57,745 nucleotides of DNA from Spirochaetota bacterium (GTDB lineage: Bacteria > Spirochaetota > UBA12135 > COTS27 > JAFLEE01), in contig JAFLEE010000027.1 of NCBI GenBank assembly GCA_017302015.1, positions 1 through 57,745 on the forward strand. The letters are read 5' to 3'. Below the pieces are notes generated by a model. The model searched no databases. It worked only from the letters and a program-made list of their open reading frames with translations, and had not been told where the DNA came from. The translations under genes and the position numbers were made by a program. Shown piece by piece: positions 41,431 through 49,357 of the stretch (the first letter of the stretch is position 1; every line of letters starts with the position of its first letter).

Positions 41431-42483
41431 TCAGGGAGTGGCCGACTTGCGGGCCGTGCTGGCGCGGGGGATGAGCCCCACCGGCAGGAGCCTCGCCGCC
41501 AGCGGGGCGCCGGGGTCGGCGATGCGGGAAAGCAGCAGGCGTACGGCTTCGCGCCCGAGCTCCTCCAGGGGAACGTGGATCGTGGTGAGGGGCGGATGCA
41601 CGAGGCGCGCCTCGGGGATATCGTCGTAGCCGACCACCGAGATTTCCCCCGGCACCGCGACGCCGGCGGAAAGGAGCGCGTGCACGACGCCGATGGCCGT
41701 GAGGTCGCTGGCGCAGACGATGGCGTCGGGGCGCCTGGGCAGCGCCAGGAGGCGCTTCCCCTCTTCGTAGCCGACCTCGAAACCGAAACCGATGCCGCCC
41801 CGCCAAGACGCTTCGATGGGGAGAGCCCGCGCCGCGAGTTCCGCGAGGAAGGCGAGTGGCCGCATGTCGGCGGTTTCAAGATCCGCCGCGCCTCCCCCGA
41901 CGAAGGCGAGGTTCCGATGGCCGAGGCCCGAAAGGTGCTCGACGGCCAAGCGCACCCCCTCCGACTTATCCGCATCCACCCGAAGTTCCTTTCCCCGGCC
42001 GCCGATGGCCACGAGGGGGTAGGCCGACGCCAGACGGTTCCAGAACGAACGCTCTTGCGTGCCCACGAAGGAGATCACCCCGTCGAGCATGGCCTCGCCC
42101 GTGAGCGCGTTGAAGAGGAGCGGGTTCCGCTCGAGTTCCTCCCGGGATTCCATGAAGGCGAGAAAATGGCCCCGGTCCTTGAGTTCCGCCTCGATGCCCG
42201 CGAAGACGCCTGTGAAGTACGAAGACTGGTACTTGGCGATCTGATCGCGCAGGATGCACCCGATGCGCAGGCCGCTATGGGATCGACCGATCCCGCCCCG
42301 GGCCCCGAGCACGAGGCGGCGGGCATCGGCATTGGGGCGGTAGCCGAGTTCGCGGATGGCGTTTAGGACCTTTTCACGGGTCTGCGGCCGCACATGCTCG
42401 ACCTGGTTGACCACATTGGAAACGGTCTTGAAGGAGACTCCGGCAAGCCGGGCGACGTCTTTGAGGGAGATTGAAGCGTTCAC
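41431..42483 (-). CDS. LacI-family transcriptional regulator
   Basis: A 350-residue sugar-responsive repressor. The DNA-binding domain is 'ISLKDVARLAGVSFKTVSNV' with hinge 'VRPQTREKVLNAIRELGYRP', followed by the periplasmic-binding-protein-like effector domain ('DAIVCASDLTAIGVVHALLS', 'VPGEISVVGYDDIPEARLVH'). I choose GTG 42483, which gives the short N-terminus normal for LacI proteins. ATG 42513 lies within or upstream of the predicted promoter. It ends 21 bp before the glycosidase, so it probably controls that operon and itself. Confidence 0.9.
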   Translation of the reverse strand: MNASISLKDVARLAGVSFKTVSNVVNQVEHVRPQTREKVLNAIRELGYRPNADARRLVLGARGGIGRSHSGLRIGCILRDQIAKYQSSYFTGVFAGIEAELKDRGHFLAFMESREELERNPLLFNALTGEAMLDGVISFVGTQERSFWNRLASAYPLVAIGGRGKELRVDADKSEGVRLAVEHLSGLGHRNLAFVGGGAADLETADMRPLAFLAELAARALPIEASWRGGIGFGFEVGYEEGKRLLALPRRPDAIVCASDLTAIGVVHALLSAGVAVPGEISVVGYDDIPEARLVHPPLTTIHVPLEELGREAVRLLLSRIADPGAPLAARLLPVGLIPRASTARKSATP

Positions 42484-42488
42484 GTTGA

Positions 42489-42530
42489 TTACAACGCTGT
42501 AAATTTTGGACATGAAACACTTGATGTCAA
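42489..42530 (-). promoter_or_regulatory. lacI-gene promoter and operator
   Basis: On the minus strand a perfect -35 TTGACA (42530-42525), 16-bp spacer, CAAAAT (42508-42503). Immediately downstream, over the predicted start site, is the near-palindrome TTACAACGCTGTAA (42489-42502, plus-strand reading) with the central CG typical of LacI operators. Autoregulation is likely. Confidence 0.65.
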
Positions 42531-42735
42531 GATGAAACAGGCCATGCTCGGATATACTGGATAGACGATTGGCCGCCCCGCTATCGCCTCGAAACCCGGG
42601 GGGCGCTCCGACCTCGGCCGTTCGAGACGAGACAGGGCGCAATCCGGGTGGAGCGCGTCGCGGCCCGCTTGACCAGGAAGGCGTTCGGAAGGTCGCACAC
42701 GAGTCGGGATCAGCGGGTTGACTTCATGCGAGTCA

Positions 42736-42761
42736 TTGATTGATGTATATACATCAATCAA
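42736..42761. promoter_or_regulatory. perfect 26-bp palindrome at the DoxX gene start
   Basis: A perfect inverted repeat with half-site TTGATTGATGTAT (42736-42748). It follows TTGACT (42718-42723) and includes the proposed ATG 42743. Probable operator for a dimeric repressor (TetR or MarR type); the cognate regulator is not identifiable here. Confidence 0.7.
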
Positions 42762-43126
42762 GTAGGACTCCACTGGCCAAAAAAATCGTCTACTGGGCCA
42801 GCACCATCCTCATTTCCGCCATGATGGTCCTCTCCGGCCTCGGCATGCTCATGACCCACGCGAAGGAGGGCTACTCGGCCCTCGGATACCCCTCCTATTT
42901 TCCCTTTATCCTCGGGCCGGCCAAGCTCCTCGGCGTGATCGCCCTGCTCGCGCCCGTGCCCAGGGTGCTCAAGCACTGGGCCTACGCCGGGTTTACGTTC
43001 ACTTTCATCAGCGCCTTCATCTCGCATCTCGCCTTCAAGGACGCGGGCCATGCCTTCGGGTCGGTGCTCGCCTTGGGACTCCTTTTCACCTCCTACCTCT
43101 CGATGCCGAGGCCGAAGGGGGTTTAA
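42743..43126 (+). CDS. DoxX-family membrane protein
   Basis: A 127-residue inner-membrane protein of the DoxX/DoxX_2 type with four predicted helices: 'IVYWASTILISAMMVLSGLG', 'FPFILGPAKLLGVIALLAPV', 'HWAYAGFTFTFISAFISHLA' and 'AFGSVLALGLLFTSYLSM'. The segment 'GPAKLLGVIALL' is a family hallmark. The start is uncertain: ATG 42743 sits inside a perfect palindrome and has no Shine-Dalgarno sequence, but no later ATG precedes the first helix. Divergent from the LacI gene. DoxX-like proteins are often stress-related; role unknown. Confidence 0.75.
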   Translation: MYIHQSSRTPLAKKIVYWASTILISAMMVLSGLGMLMTHAKEGYSALGYPSYFPFILGPAKLLGVIALLAPVPRVLKHWAYAGFTFTFISAFISHLAFKDAGHAFGSVLALGLLFTSYLSMPRPKGV

Positions 43127-43578
43127 GCGCCGCCCGGCCCGCCCAGAGGCGAGGCCCCTGAGATTCGTCGGGCGAGGCCACCTACCGCTTCAAATGGTCT
43201 TGGGCATCGCGAAAAGTCCGCATGGGCGCCAGCGCCGGGGAGCCAAAGTCCACCCGGGATCTAGAGGTTGAGGCGCTTCGGGAAATCTACGGGGATAAGC
43301 CTGTCTGCGCACTTTCGAATGTCACCGAGGGCTTCGAAGCGGAATCCCCTACGTTGCCTTACCCGAGCGGGTTTACGATGGCGGTTTGAGCGCCCTTAAG
43401 GAAATTTGATGGAGCATTGAAGGCTGCCAGCTGGACGACATCGCCATTTGATGTTGGTGAGCAACTGTTGCAAGGAACAACCCACGTGGGGCGCGCCACC
43501 CCGATGCGACCCACGATCCTTTTCTTCATTGCATAAATACCGCCTTGAGGGGTTCCAGGTGATTTTATACAAACTTCG
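43127..43578. other. intergenic region, no recognised gene
   Basis: About 450 bp downstream of the DoxX gene. Short frames exist on both strands but none has family similarity or a credible start. Base composition drops towards 43500-43600, where the promoter of the next gene begins. It may be decayed coding sequence, but I recognise no remnant. Confidence 0.45.
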
Positions 43579-43627
43579 TTGACAACGCCTTTGGTTTGAG
43601 TTACTCTTAAGTAAGATAAAACGTTTT
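43579..43627 (+). promoter_or_regulatory. promoter with LacI-type operator before the large glycosidase
   Basis: A perfect -35 TTGACA (43579-43584), 17 bp, TACTCT (43602-43607). The palindrome AAAACGTTTT (43618-43627), central CG, lies just downstream of the predicted start site, the same layout as at the lacI gene. The -10 is weak. Confidence 0.5.
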
Positions 43628-43645
43628 CCTTGCCCCGGAGCCCAG

Positions 43646-46600
43646 ATGCAACTTGCAAACCTTCCCCGCGCGGTCCGATTGACTCCGCTTTTTGCCTTAT
43701 TTTTGGCGACCCCCGGCATGGCCGAGGAAGCCGGGCGCAACCTCTTCTTCAATTCGGGCTTCGAATTGGGCCTGGCCGGATACGGCTTCGTCAAGCACCT
43801 CCGCCCGGAAACGAACCCCAAGATGGTGTACGAGGGGCTCGTCATCGACGCCAAGGCCTCGGGCGGCAAGGCGTGCCTGCGCGTACCCAATCGCTTCGGA
43901 GAGTCGTGCGAAATCTATGTGAAAGAAGTGCGGATCAAACCCGCGACGCGCTACACGATCTCGCTCGACATGAGGAGCGAAGCCGCCGACGCCTCCGTCC
44001 CGGTCATTTTCCTTTCGATCACCGACCAATGGCGAATCCACGGGCAAACCTTCAAAGTCACCACCGAATGGAAGCGTTACCGGTACAGTTTCACCACCGG
44101 CACCAATACCCCGCTGGAATACAACCTCATGATCCGCCATTCTTGGGAATCCAATGACGGGCCCGGCGACCTGTGGGTGGACAATCTCCAAGTGCAAGAG
44201 GGCTCGGAAACCGAGTACCGCCCCGCCGCCGACTTGGAACTGGCCCCGGTGTGCGACCGCAATCTGTTCATCGCCGGCCGCGAAGAAAAATTCACCGTCG
44301 CCACCGTCCTCGTCAACCAGGGAGACCGCGAGGCGAAAGGCAATCTCGCGCTCAACCAGATCAATGACCTCACGCGGGAACGCAAACCATTGACCACCCT
44401 CGCCTTTTCATTGCGCCCCGGGGACCGGCTGACGCTGCCCTACGCCTTCATGCCCGCCGAGTTCGGCAGTTTCACGGTGGAGGCGACCGTCGATGTCCCC
44501 GGGGCCGTTTCGATTCCGGGGGATTACGCCGCCATCGAGGCGATCGAGAAGAAACTCGTCGACCTCGACCGCACCCTCGTCGTCGGCGTCAACGGGGGTA
44601 TCGGCCAACCGGGCTACCGGTGGGCCGGCAAAGCGGGGTACGCCGCCCGCGCGGGGAACCAGGAGGATTACATCCGCCTGCTCTCCGAGATGGGTTGCCG
44701 CCTGCTGCGCGCGTGGGACACGGGCGCGCCCTTCGGTTGGGAGAATACGGAACCCGAGAGGGGGCGATTCACCTACGAAGAGTCGGACCTCCTGGTCGCC
44801 CTCGGGGAGAAGTACGGCTTGCGCATCCTGCCCGTGCTGGGCAATTCCTCGTTCCTCTGCAGCGATACCCCGCCCAAGGGCAAGTTCAAGGCCAACGGCT
44901 GGCCGGCCTGGGTCAAGGAAGCGGGGCGCAAGCGCACCGAGATCTCGGATTTCTGGAAGAAGGGCGGGATCGAGTACATGGGCTTCCCCCCGTTGGACCT
45001 TTGGGAACAATATGTCCGGAATATCGCGAAGCGCTACGATCGCCGCCTCACCCATTTCGAGATCGTCAACGAACCGAACATCTACATCACCGCAGAAGAA
45101 TACGTGCCCTACCTGAAAGCCGCCTACAAGGCCCTCAAGGCGGTCAATCCCTCCAACCGCGTCGTGGGCTTCTGCAGCACCGGCGATCTGGGCGGGAATA
45201 TGAGCCAATTCCTCCAGGAATGCTTCGCCCTCGGCGGCCTCGATTACGCCGATGCGGTCTCCTTCCATCCGTACCACTCGTACGACCTTTCCGCACTCAT
45301 GCCGGCCGACAAGGCCATCGCCGACATGGGCGCGCTCATGCAGAAAGCCGGCGCGAAGCGCCCCATCTGGAACACGGAGATGTACTACCTGCGGCCGGGC
45401 AAGACCGCCTTCGAGAAGGCGAACCCCTCGGGCGAGTACGCCGGCCACCGCTACCTCACCGACTTGGGCGAGGGCGTCGCCCAATCCATCCCCATTGAAA
45501 ACCGGTCGCTGTTCAAGAACCGGGTCACGGAATACCTCCAGAATAGCGGGTCCATGACCGAGTTCCTCCCCGGCCCGATGTACGCGGTCTATAACGCCTG
45601 CGTGCGCCTGTTCGAGGGTTCGCGCCCATACAAAAAGATCCGTTGGGCGAACGACAGCATCTGCTACGTCTACGAACGGGACGGGGCCTATACGGCCGCG
45701 TTCTGGCATTACGGGACCCTGGCGAACCTGGCCGTGAAACTCCCCCTCGACGAGGCGAACGCCGAACTCTACGATCTATTCGGCAATAAACGACCGCTCA
45801 CGACGGCGCCGCTGCCGCTCCTCTCGCGCCAATGGTTCGTGAAATGGAAGGGGAAGAGCCCCGACGATTTCATCGCCGCGCTCTCCGCCGCGCAAATCAC
45901 CTCCCCCACCACGGTGTCGCTGGGCGCCGCCCACCTGATCCCCAGGGCCGACGGGGGTTGGGCCCTGGCCGCCACCGTCGCCAACCAATCGTCCAAACCG
46001 CTCCCCGTTCGCGCGGGCGCCACCGGCGAGGGCGTCGTGGCCGAGGCCATCGCGGGCGCCACCTTGGAGCCCGGCGCGTTCGCTTCCTTCGCGATCCCGG
46101 TGGCGTTCAAGAAGGGCCCGCCCGCCGCCGCGCGGGTGCGCGTGTGGGCCGATGGAAAAATGACCGACTTCCCCGTCGCCCTCGGGCCCTTGCGCCAGAC
46201 CGTTGTGGTCGGCCGAACCCCGGGCAAGGCGGTGGAGTTGGCGCGCTTGGGCCGGGGCGAGCGCCCCGCGGTGAAGGCCAGTTTCCTCGCCAGCCGCGAC
46301 GACAAAGGGCTGGTCTTGGCGGTACAAGTCAAGGATGCCACCCCCTCCGGGGATTCGGGAGCGCGCAACCCCTGGGAGCAGGATTGCCTGGAGTTCTTCC
46401 TCGACGCCGAACCCGCCGCGGCGGCCCTGAAGGCCCCCGACGCCTACCACGGGCGCGTGGCCCGGCTCTTCGTGCTGCCCTACGCGCCGAAGGGGAAGCA
46501 GGTGGTGTGCCAGAAAAAAGACCTGGAGGATTTCGTCCCCGGGAAGATCTCGGTCATCGTGACGGCGCGCCCCGCCGGGTACGACGCCACCGTGCGCATC

Positions 46601-46771
46601 CCCTGGACCGCCCTCGGAGTGGCGGACAAGGGGGGCGGTGAACTCCTAGGGTTCGACCTCGCCGTCGACGACGCCGTCGGGGCCGAGAAGGCCCAATCCC
46701 AGATCCTCTGGAACTCCAGCGGCGACGCCTATAAGAATCGCCTGGGCTTCGGCTTCCTCAGGTTCGAATGA
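43646..46771 (+). CDS. secreted multidomain glycoside hydrolase (CBM-clan A-CBM9-like)
   Basis: A 1041-residue exported enzyme. Signal peptide 'LTPLFALFLATPGMAEE'. A CBM4_9-like jelly roll (about 30-185) begins 'NLFFNSGFELGLAGYGFVKH' and ends with 'WVDNLQVQEG'. After a beta linker comes a clan-A TIM barrel with acid/base Glu about 476 ('FEIVNEPNIYI') and nucleophile Glu about 578 ('PIWNTEMYYL'), closest in appearance to GH39/GH5-like enzymes. The C-terminal ~200 residues resemble a CBM9/DOMON domain ('NPWEQDCLEFFLDAEPAAA'). CCGGAG precedes ATG 43646. It probably attacks extracellular plant or algal polysaccharide; specificity not determinable. Confidence 0.82.
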   Translation: MQLANLPRAVRLTPLFALFLATPGMAEEAGRNLFFNSGFELGLAGYGFVKHLRPETNPKMVYEGLVIDAKASGGKACLRVPNRFGESCEIYVKEVRIKPATRYTISLDMRSEAADASVPVIFLSITDQWRIHGQTFKVTTEWKRYRYSFTTGTNTPLEYNLMIRHSWESNDGPGDLWVDNLQVQEGSETEYRPAADLELAPVCDRNLFIAGREEKFTVATVLVNQGDREAKGNLALNQINDLTRERKPLTTLAFSLRPGDRLTLPYAFMPAEFGSFTVEATVDVPGAVSIPGDYAAIEAIEKKLVDLDRTLVVGVNGGIGQPGYRWAGKAGYAARAGNQEDYIRLLSEMGCRLLRAWDTGAPFGWENTEPERGRFTYEESDLLVALGEKYGLRILPVLGNSSFLCSDTPPKGKFKANGWPAWVKEAGRKRTEISDFWKKGGIEYMGFPPLDLWEQYVRNIAKRYDRRLTHFEIVNEPNIYITAEEYVPYLKAAYKALKAVNPSNRVVGFCSTGDLGGNMSQFLQECFALGGLDYADAVSFHPYHSYDLSALMPADKAIADMGALMQKAGAKRPIWNTEMYYLRPGKTAFEKANPSGEYAGHRYLTDLGEGVAQSIPIENRSLFKNRVTEYLQNSGSMTEFLPGPMYAVYNACVRLFEGSRPYKKIRWANDSICYVYERDGAYTAAFWHYGTLANLAVKLPLDEANAELYDLFGNKRPLTTAPLPLLSRQWFVKWKGKSPDDFIAALSAAQITSPTTVSLGAAHLIPRADGGWALAATVANQSSKPLPVRAGATGEGVVAEAIAGATLEPGAFASFAIPVAFKKGPPAAARVRVWADGKMTDFPVALGPLRQTVVVGRTPGKAVELARLGRGERPAVKASFLASRDDKGLVLAVQVKDATPSGDSGARNPWEQDCLEFFLDAEPAAAALKAPDAYHGRVARLFVLPYAPKGKQVVCQKKDLEDFVPGKISVIVTARPAGYDATVRIPWTALGVADKGGGELLGFDLAVDDAVGAEKAQSQILWNSSGDAYKNRLGFGFLRFE

Positions 46772-46788
46772 CCCCCGGAGCGTCCCCC

Positions 46789-47736
46789 ATGAAACCCCAC
46801 CGCATCCTCCCCATCCTCCTGTCCCTCCTCCTCGCTCTCCCCGCGGCGGCCAAAGGCCTCGAGGCCGATCCCCAATCCCCCTGGGAAAAGGAGGGCGACG
46901 CCTTCCGCATTGAACACGACGGCTCGCGCGTCGTCGCCTTGAAGGGGAGCGCCGAAGTCGAAGCGGAAACCTATTACCAGATCCGCTGGCGCATGAAAGC
47001 ATCCATCGACGACCCCCGGCCCTCGGCCTCCATCTTGGTGGGCGTCGGCGAGTTCGGCAACTCGCAGAACGCCTATGTCGTCGCCGATGGCTGGAACGAG
47101 TACTCCTTCTTCTTCTACAGCGGTTCGGCCAGCCGCATCGACTACGCGCTCCAGACCGCGCCTTCTTCGGCGAAGCGCCTGGAGGTGAGGGGCCTTTCCC
47201 TCGAAAAGATCCCGGCGGGCCGATTCGCCGACAACCTCGTCCCCGACGGGCTCTTCCTGGCCGCCCTGAAGTTCCCGGTCCTCTTCCAGCCCATCAAAGA
47301 GAACACCAACCTGGCCGCCCGCCTCGTTCCCGCCCCCGATTTCCTCGCCGGGGAGCAGTGCATCCGGCTCAGCCTCGACAATCCGGGGAGCAAGCCCTCC
47401 GCCATGGAATCCGCCTACCTGCCCATGATCCCCGGCAAGTCGTTCCGCTTCACCTTCTGGGCCAGGGCCGACGTCGATGTGGTGCTTAATAATTTCCTCA
47501 ACGGCTGGTCGATGTACCGCCATTCCGGGGGCCATTGGTACAAGGGCACCCCGTTTAAAATCGGGCCCGATTGGAACGAGTATTCCTACGTCGTCGACAT
47601 CCCCGGCGACCTCGCCGTCTACCCCGATCTCGCCGGCCGCATGCTCAAGATCAATTTCAGCGCCAAAAAGCGCGACGAGAAGGGATCGATCTGGATATCG
47701 GGCATCCGATTCGCCCTCGCAGAAGAAAAGAAATAG
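46789..47736 (+). CDS. secreted CBM-like protein with two beta-sandwich domains
   Basis: A 315-residue exported protein. Signal peptide 'ILPILLSLLLALPAAAKGLE'. Two jelly-roll modules of the CBM4/9/22 type follow, each ending in a conserved strand pattern ('ADGWNEYSFFFYSGSASRID' and 'IGPDWNEYSYVVDIPGDLAV'). No catalytic domain. ATG 46789 follows GGAG at 46777-46780. It is 17 bp after the large glycosidase and probably cotranscribed, acting as a carbohydrate-binding accessory. Confidence 0.72.
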   Translation: MKPHRILPILLSLLLALPAAAKGLEADPQSPWEKEGDAFRIEHDGSRVVALKGSAEVEAETYYQIRWRMKASIDDPRPSASILVGVGEFGNSQNAYVVADGWNEYSFFFYSGSASRIDYALQTAPSSAKRLEVRGLSLEKIPAGRFADNLVPDGLFLAALKFPVLFQPIKENTNLAARLVPAPDFLAGEQCIRLSLDNPGSKPSAMESAYLPMIPGKSFRFTFWARADVDVVLNNFLNGWSMYRHSGGHWYKGTPFKIGPDWNEYSYVVDIPGDLAVYPDLAGRMLKINFSAKKRDEKGSIWISGIRFALAEEKK

Positions 47737-47764
47737 CGCCGGGGGCCCGGGCGGCCCCCGGCGC
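47736..47764 (+). terminator. GC-rich hairpin at end of the glycosidase/CBM operon
   Basis: Perfect 12-bp stem GCGCCGGGGGCC (47736-47747) and GGCCCCCGGCGC (47753-47764) with a five-base loop, beginning on the last base of the stop codon. No T run follows, so termination efficiency is uncertain; it may instead protect the 3' end. Confidence 0.55.
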
Positions 47765-47899
47765 GAAAAGATCACCGAACCAGTATTCCACCGGCTTGTT
47801 TTTGACGCCGACCGGCGCTGGCCCAAGAGGTCAAGATCGGCCTAGACCTAACGGACGGAAAGGCCCGCACTTCGTCCATCCCCGATCCCGGAATCCATC

Positions 47900-48142
47900 A
47901 TGCGCGAAACCAACGAGACCCGTTTCGACCCCCGCCAGTCCAAGGATCCCCAACCCGCTTTCCGATCGATCCCCTTCTGGTCCCTCAATGACCGGCTGGA
48001 CCCCGCCGAGTTGAAGCGCCAACTCGCCGCCTTCAAGCTCGGGGGCTTCGGTGGGGCCTATCTCCACAGCCGCATCGGCCTCCTCACGCCCTGCCTCGGA
48101 AAATTCTCGACTTCAGGCGTCGTCGCTAGTTTCGGCCTTTAG
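47900..48142 (+). pseudogene. truncated N-terminus of a glycosidase (family of the 53.8-kb gene)
   Basis: An 80-codon frame whose first ~68 residues ('FRSIPFWSLNDRLDPAELKR', then 'LGGFGGAYLHSRIGLLTPCL') match the N-terminal barrel start of large GH2/GH106-like hydrolases, including the neighbour at 53813 ('LRLQIRALHEQGFAGLLIHA'). After about 48100 the similarity stops and the frame closes at a TAG 14 codons later. No downstream remainder was found, so the gene was cut by insertion or deletion of the accessory block that follows. Confidence 0.7.
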
Positions 48143-48235
48143 ATTTATTATTTCGTGAATCACGAGGAGCAGCAGAACACCCACGGTGATGAAGAGGGGG
48201 GGCATGGCAAGGCGGGTGTACCCCTTTCCAACCAT
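48113..48235 (-). CDS. possible 40-residue single-pass membrane protein
   Basis: ATG 48235 opens a 40-codon frame with one strong hydrophobic helix ('LAMPPLFITVGVLLLLVIHE') followed by a charged tail ending SDDA. It follows the NHL-like lipoprotein gene by 69 bp in the same direction. No clear ribosome binding site. The frame is also open upstream to that gene's stop codon, so a longer product from a non-ATG start is possible. Function unknown. Confidence 0.35.
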   Translation of the reverse strand: MVGKGYTRLAMPPLFITVGVLLLLVIHEIINLKAETSDDA

Positions 48236-48304
48236 GCTGTCTGTGAAGGATGAGCCCCCGCGATCCTCTTGAATGGGTATCGACGACCCATCAGCCAGAA
48301 AAGC

Positions 48305-49348
48305 CTAGGGTTGGGTAATGTAAATCTCGGCGAATTGCTTCCGAGGTCGATAAACCCCGACATAGTTGCTGTAGAGCATGTAGAGATTGCCAGAAGGCCC
48401 CACCGCGAGGTCGTTGGGCATCACGAATCTGGCGTTTGTTTTTTTCGACCATTCGCCCAAGAGAACCCCGGTCGTCGAGTACCACTGGATGCGGGAACGC
48501 CCCGTATCCCCGACGAGGACCAGCGCATTTGAATAGATGCAGAAGAAAGTCGGGTTGAGCAGATTGTTGGAGGCGTTGGTATGGGAGTCGCCCAGCCGGG
48601 ATAATCCCTCCCCATTGGAACTGATGTGCTGGATCCTCGAATTGGAGAGCTCCAAGACCCAGTATCCCCGCCCATCCGCATCCGCGACGATATCGATCGG
48701 GTTGAGGAACATTCCCGGGCCGTTCCCGTTGCTTCCGATCACGCCGACGAGCGTGCCATTCGTCTGGAAACGCTTCAGTTTGTGGTTCCGGTTGTCGGCC
48801 ACCAGGAGGGTGCCATCGCGATCGGCGAGGATCCGCCCAGGGCCCATGAGGTTGGCGTCGGGCGCGCCGTAACTCAGCATGGCCCTGACGAAACCGCCAT
48901 TGGTCGATAAGACCCGGATCTCGCTCATCATGGTCTCGAAATTACCGAATCCATCCATGCAATACATCGCCCCGTCCGAGGCCACGGCCCCGTAACGGGG
49001 ATAATACATGGCGCTCGGGATGGTCTTCCAGGCGAAGACCCCCGCGGCAGAATATTTCGCCACGTAACTTCCTTGCTGGGAAGGGTAGGGCGCCTTGCTG
49101 ATGACGTAGATTGCCTCGTGGGAATCGATCGACAAGGAGAAACCGTTGGAAAAACTGAAACCCGAGACGATGAGGTATCCCCCGCTATTGGTGCTCGTGT
49201 TCGTCCCCGCCCATCGATCCACCATGATGAATGGGAACCCATTCGGGTTCATCGGGTCAAATGGGTTGTAATGAGCGGGCACATCGAGGGTGCAGGCGCC
49301 CAGTAGAAGCAGGGCTGCCCATGGGAGGAAAACTTTTCTGCCCATCAT
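48305..49348 (-). CDS. NHL-repeat-like lipoprotein
   Basis: A 347-residue lipoprotein with lipobox in 'ALLLLGACTLD'. Repeats of NHL/SMP-30-like beta-propeller type follow: 'LMGPGRILADRDGTLLVADN', 'MFLNPIDIVADADGRGYWVL', 'RFVMPNDLAVGPSGNLYMLY'. Ser/Asn/Thr-rich and less charged than its neighbours. ATG 49348 or 49345 with AAGGATC upstream. It follows the CsgG/FlgT-like gene by nine bases, suggesting a two-gene envelope module. Confidence 0.78.
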   Translation of the reverse strand: MMGRKVFLPWAALLLLGACTLDVPAHYNPFDPMNPNGFPFIMVDRWAGTNTSTNSGGYLIVSGFSFSNGFSLSIDSHEAIYVISKAPYPSQQGSYVAKYSAAGVFAWKTIPSAMYYPRYGAVASDGAMYCMDGFGNFETMMSEIRVLSTNGGFVRAMLSYGAPDANLMGPGRILADRDGTLLVADNRNHKLKRFQTNGTLVGVIGSNGNGPGMFLNPIDIVADADGRGYWVLELSNSRIQHISSNGEGLSRLGDSHTNASNNLLNPTFFCIYSNALVLVGDTGRSRIQWYSTTGVLLGEWSKKTNARFVMPNDLAVGPSGNLYMLYSNYVGVYRPRKQFAEIYITQP

Positions 49349-49357
49349 CGGATCCTT

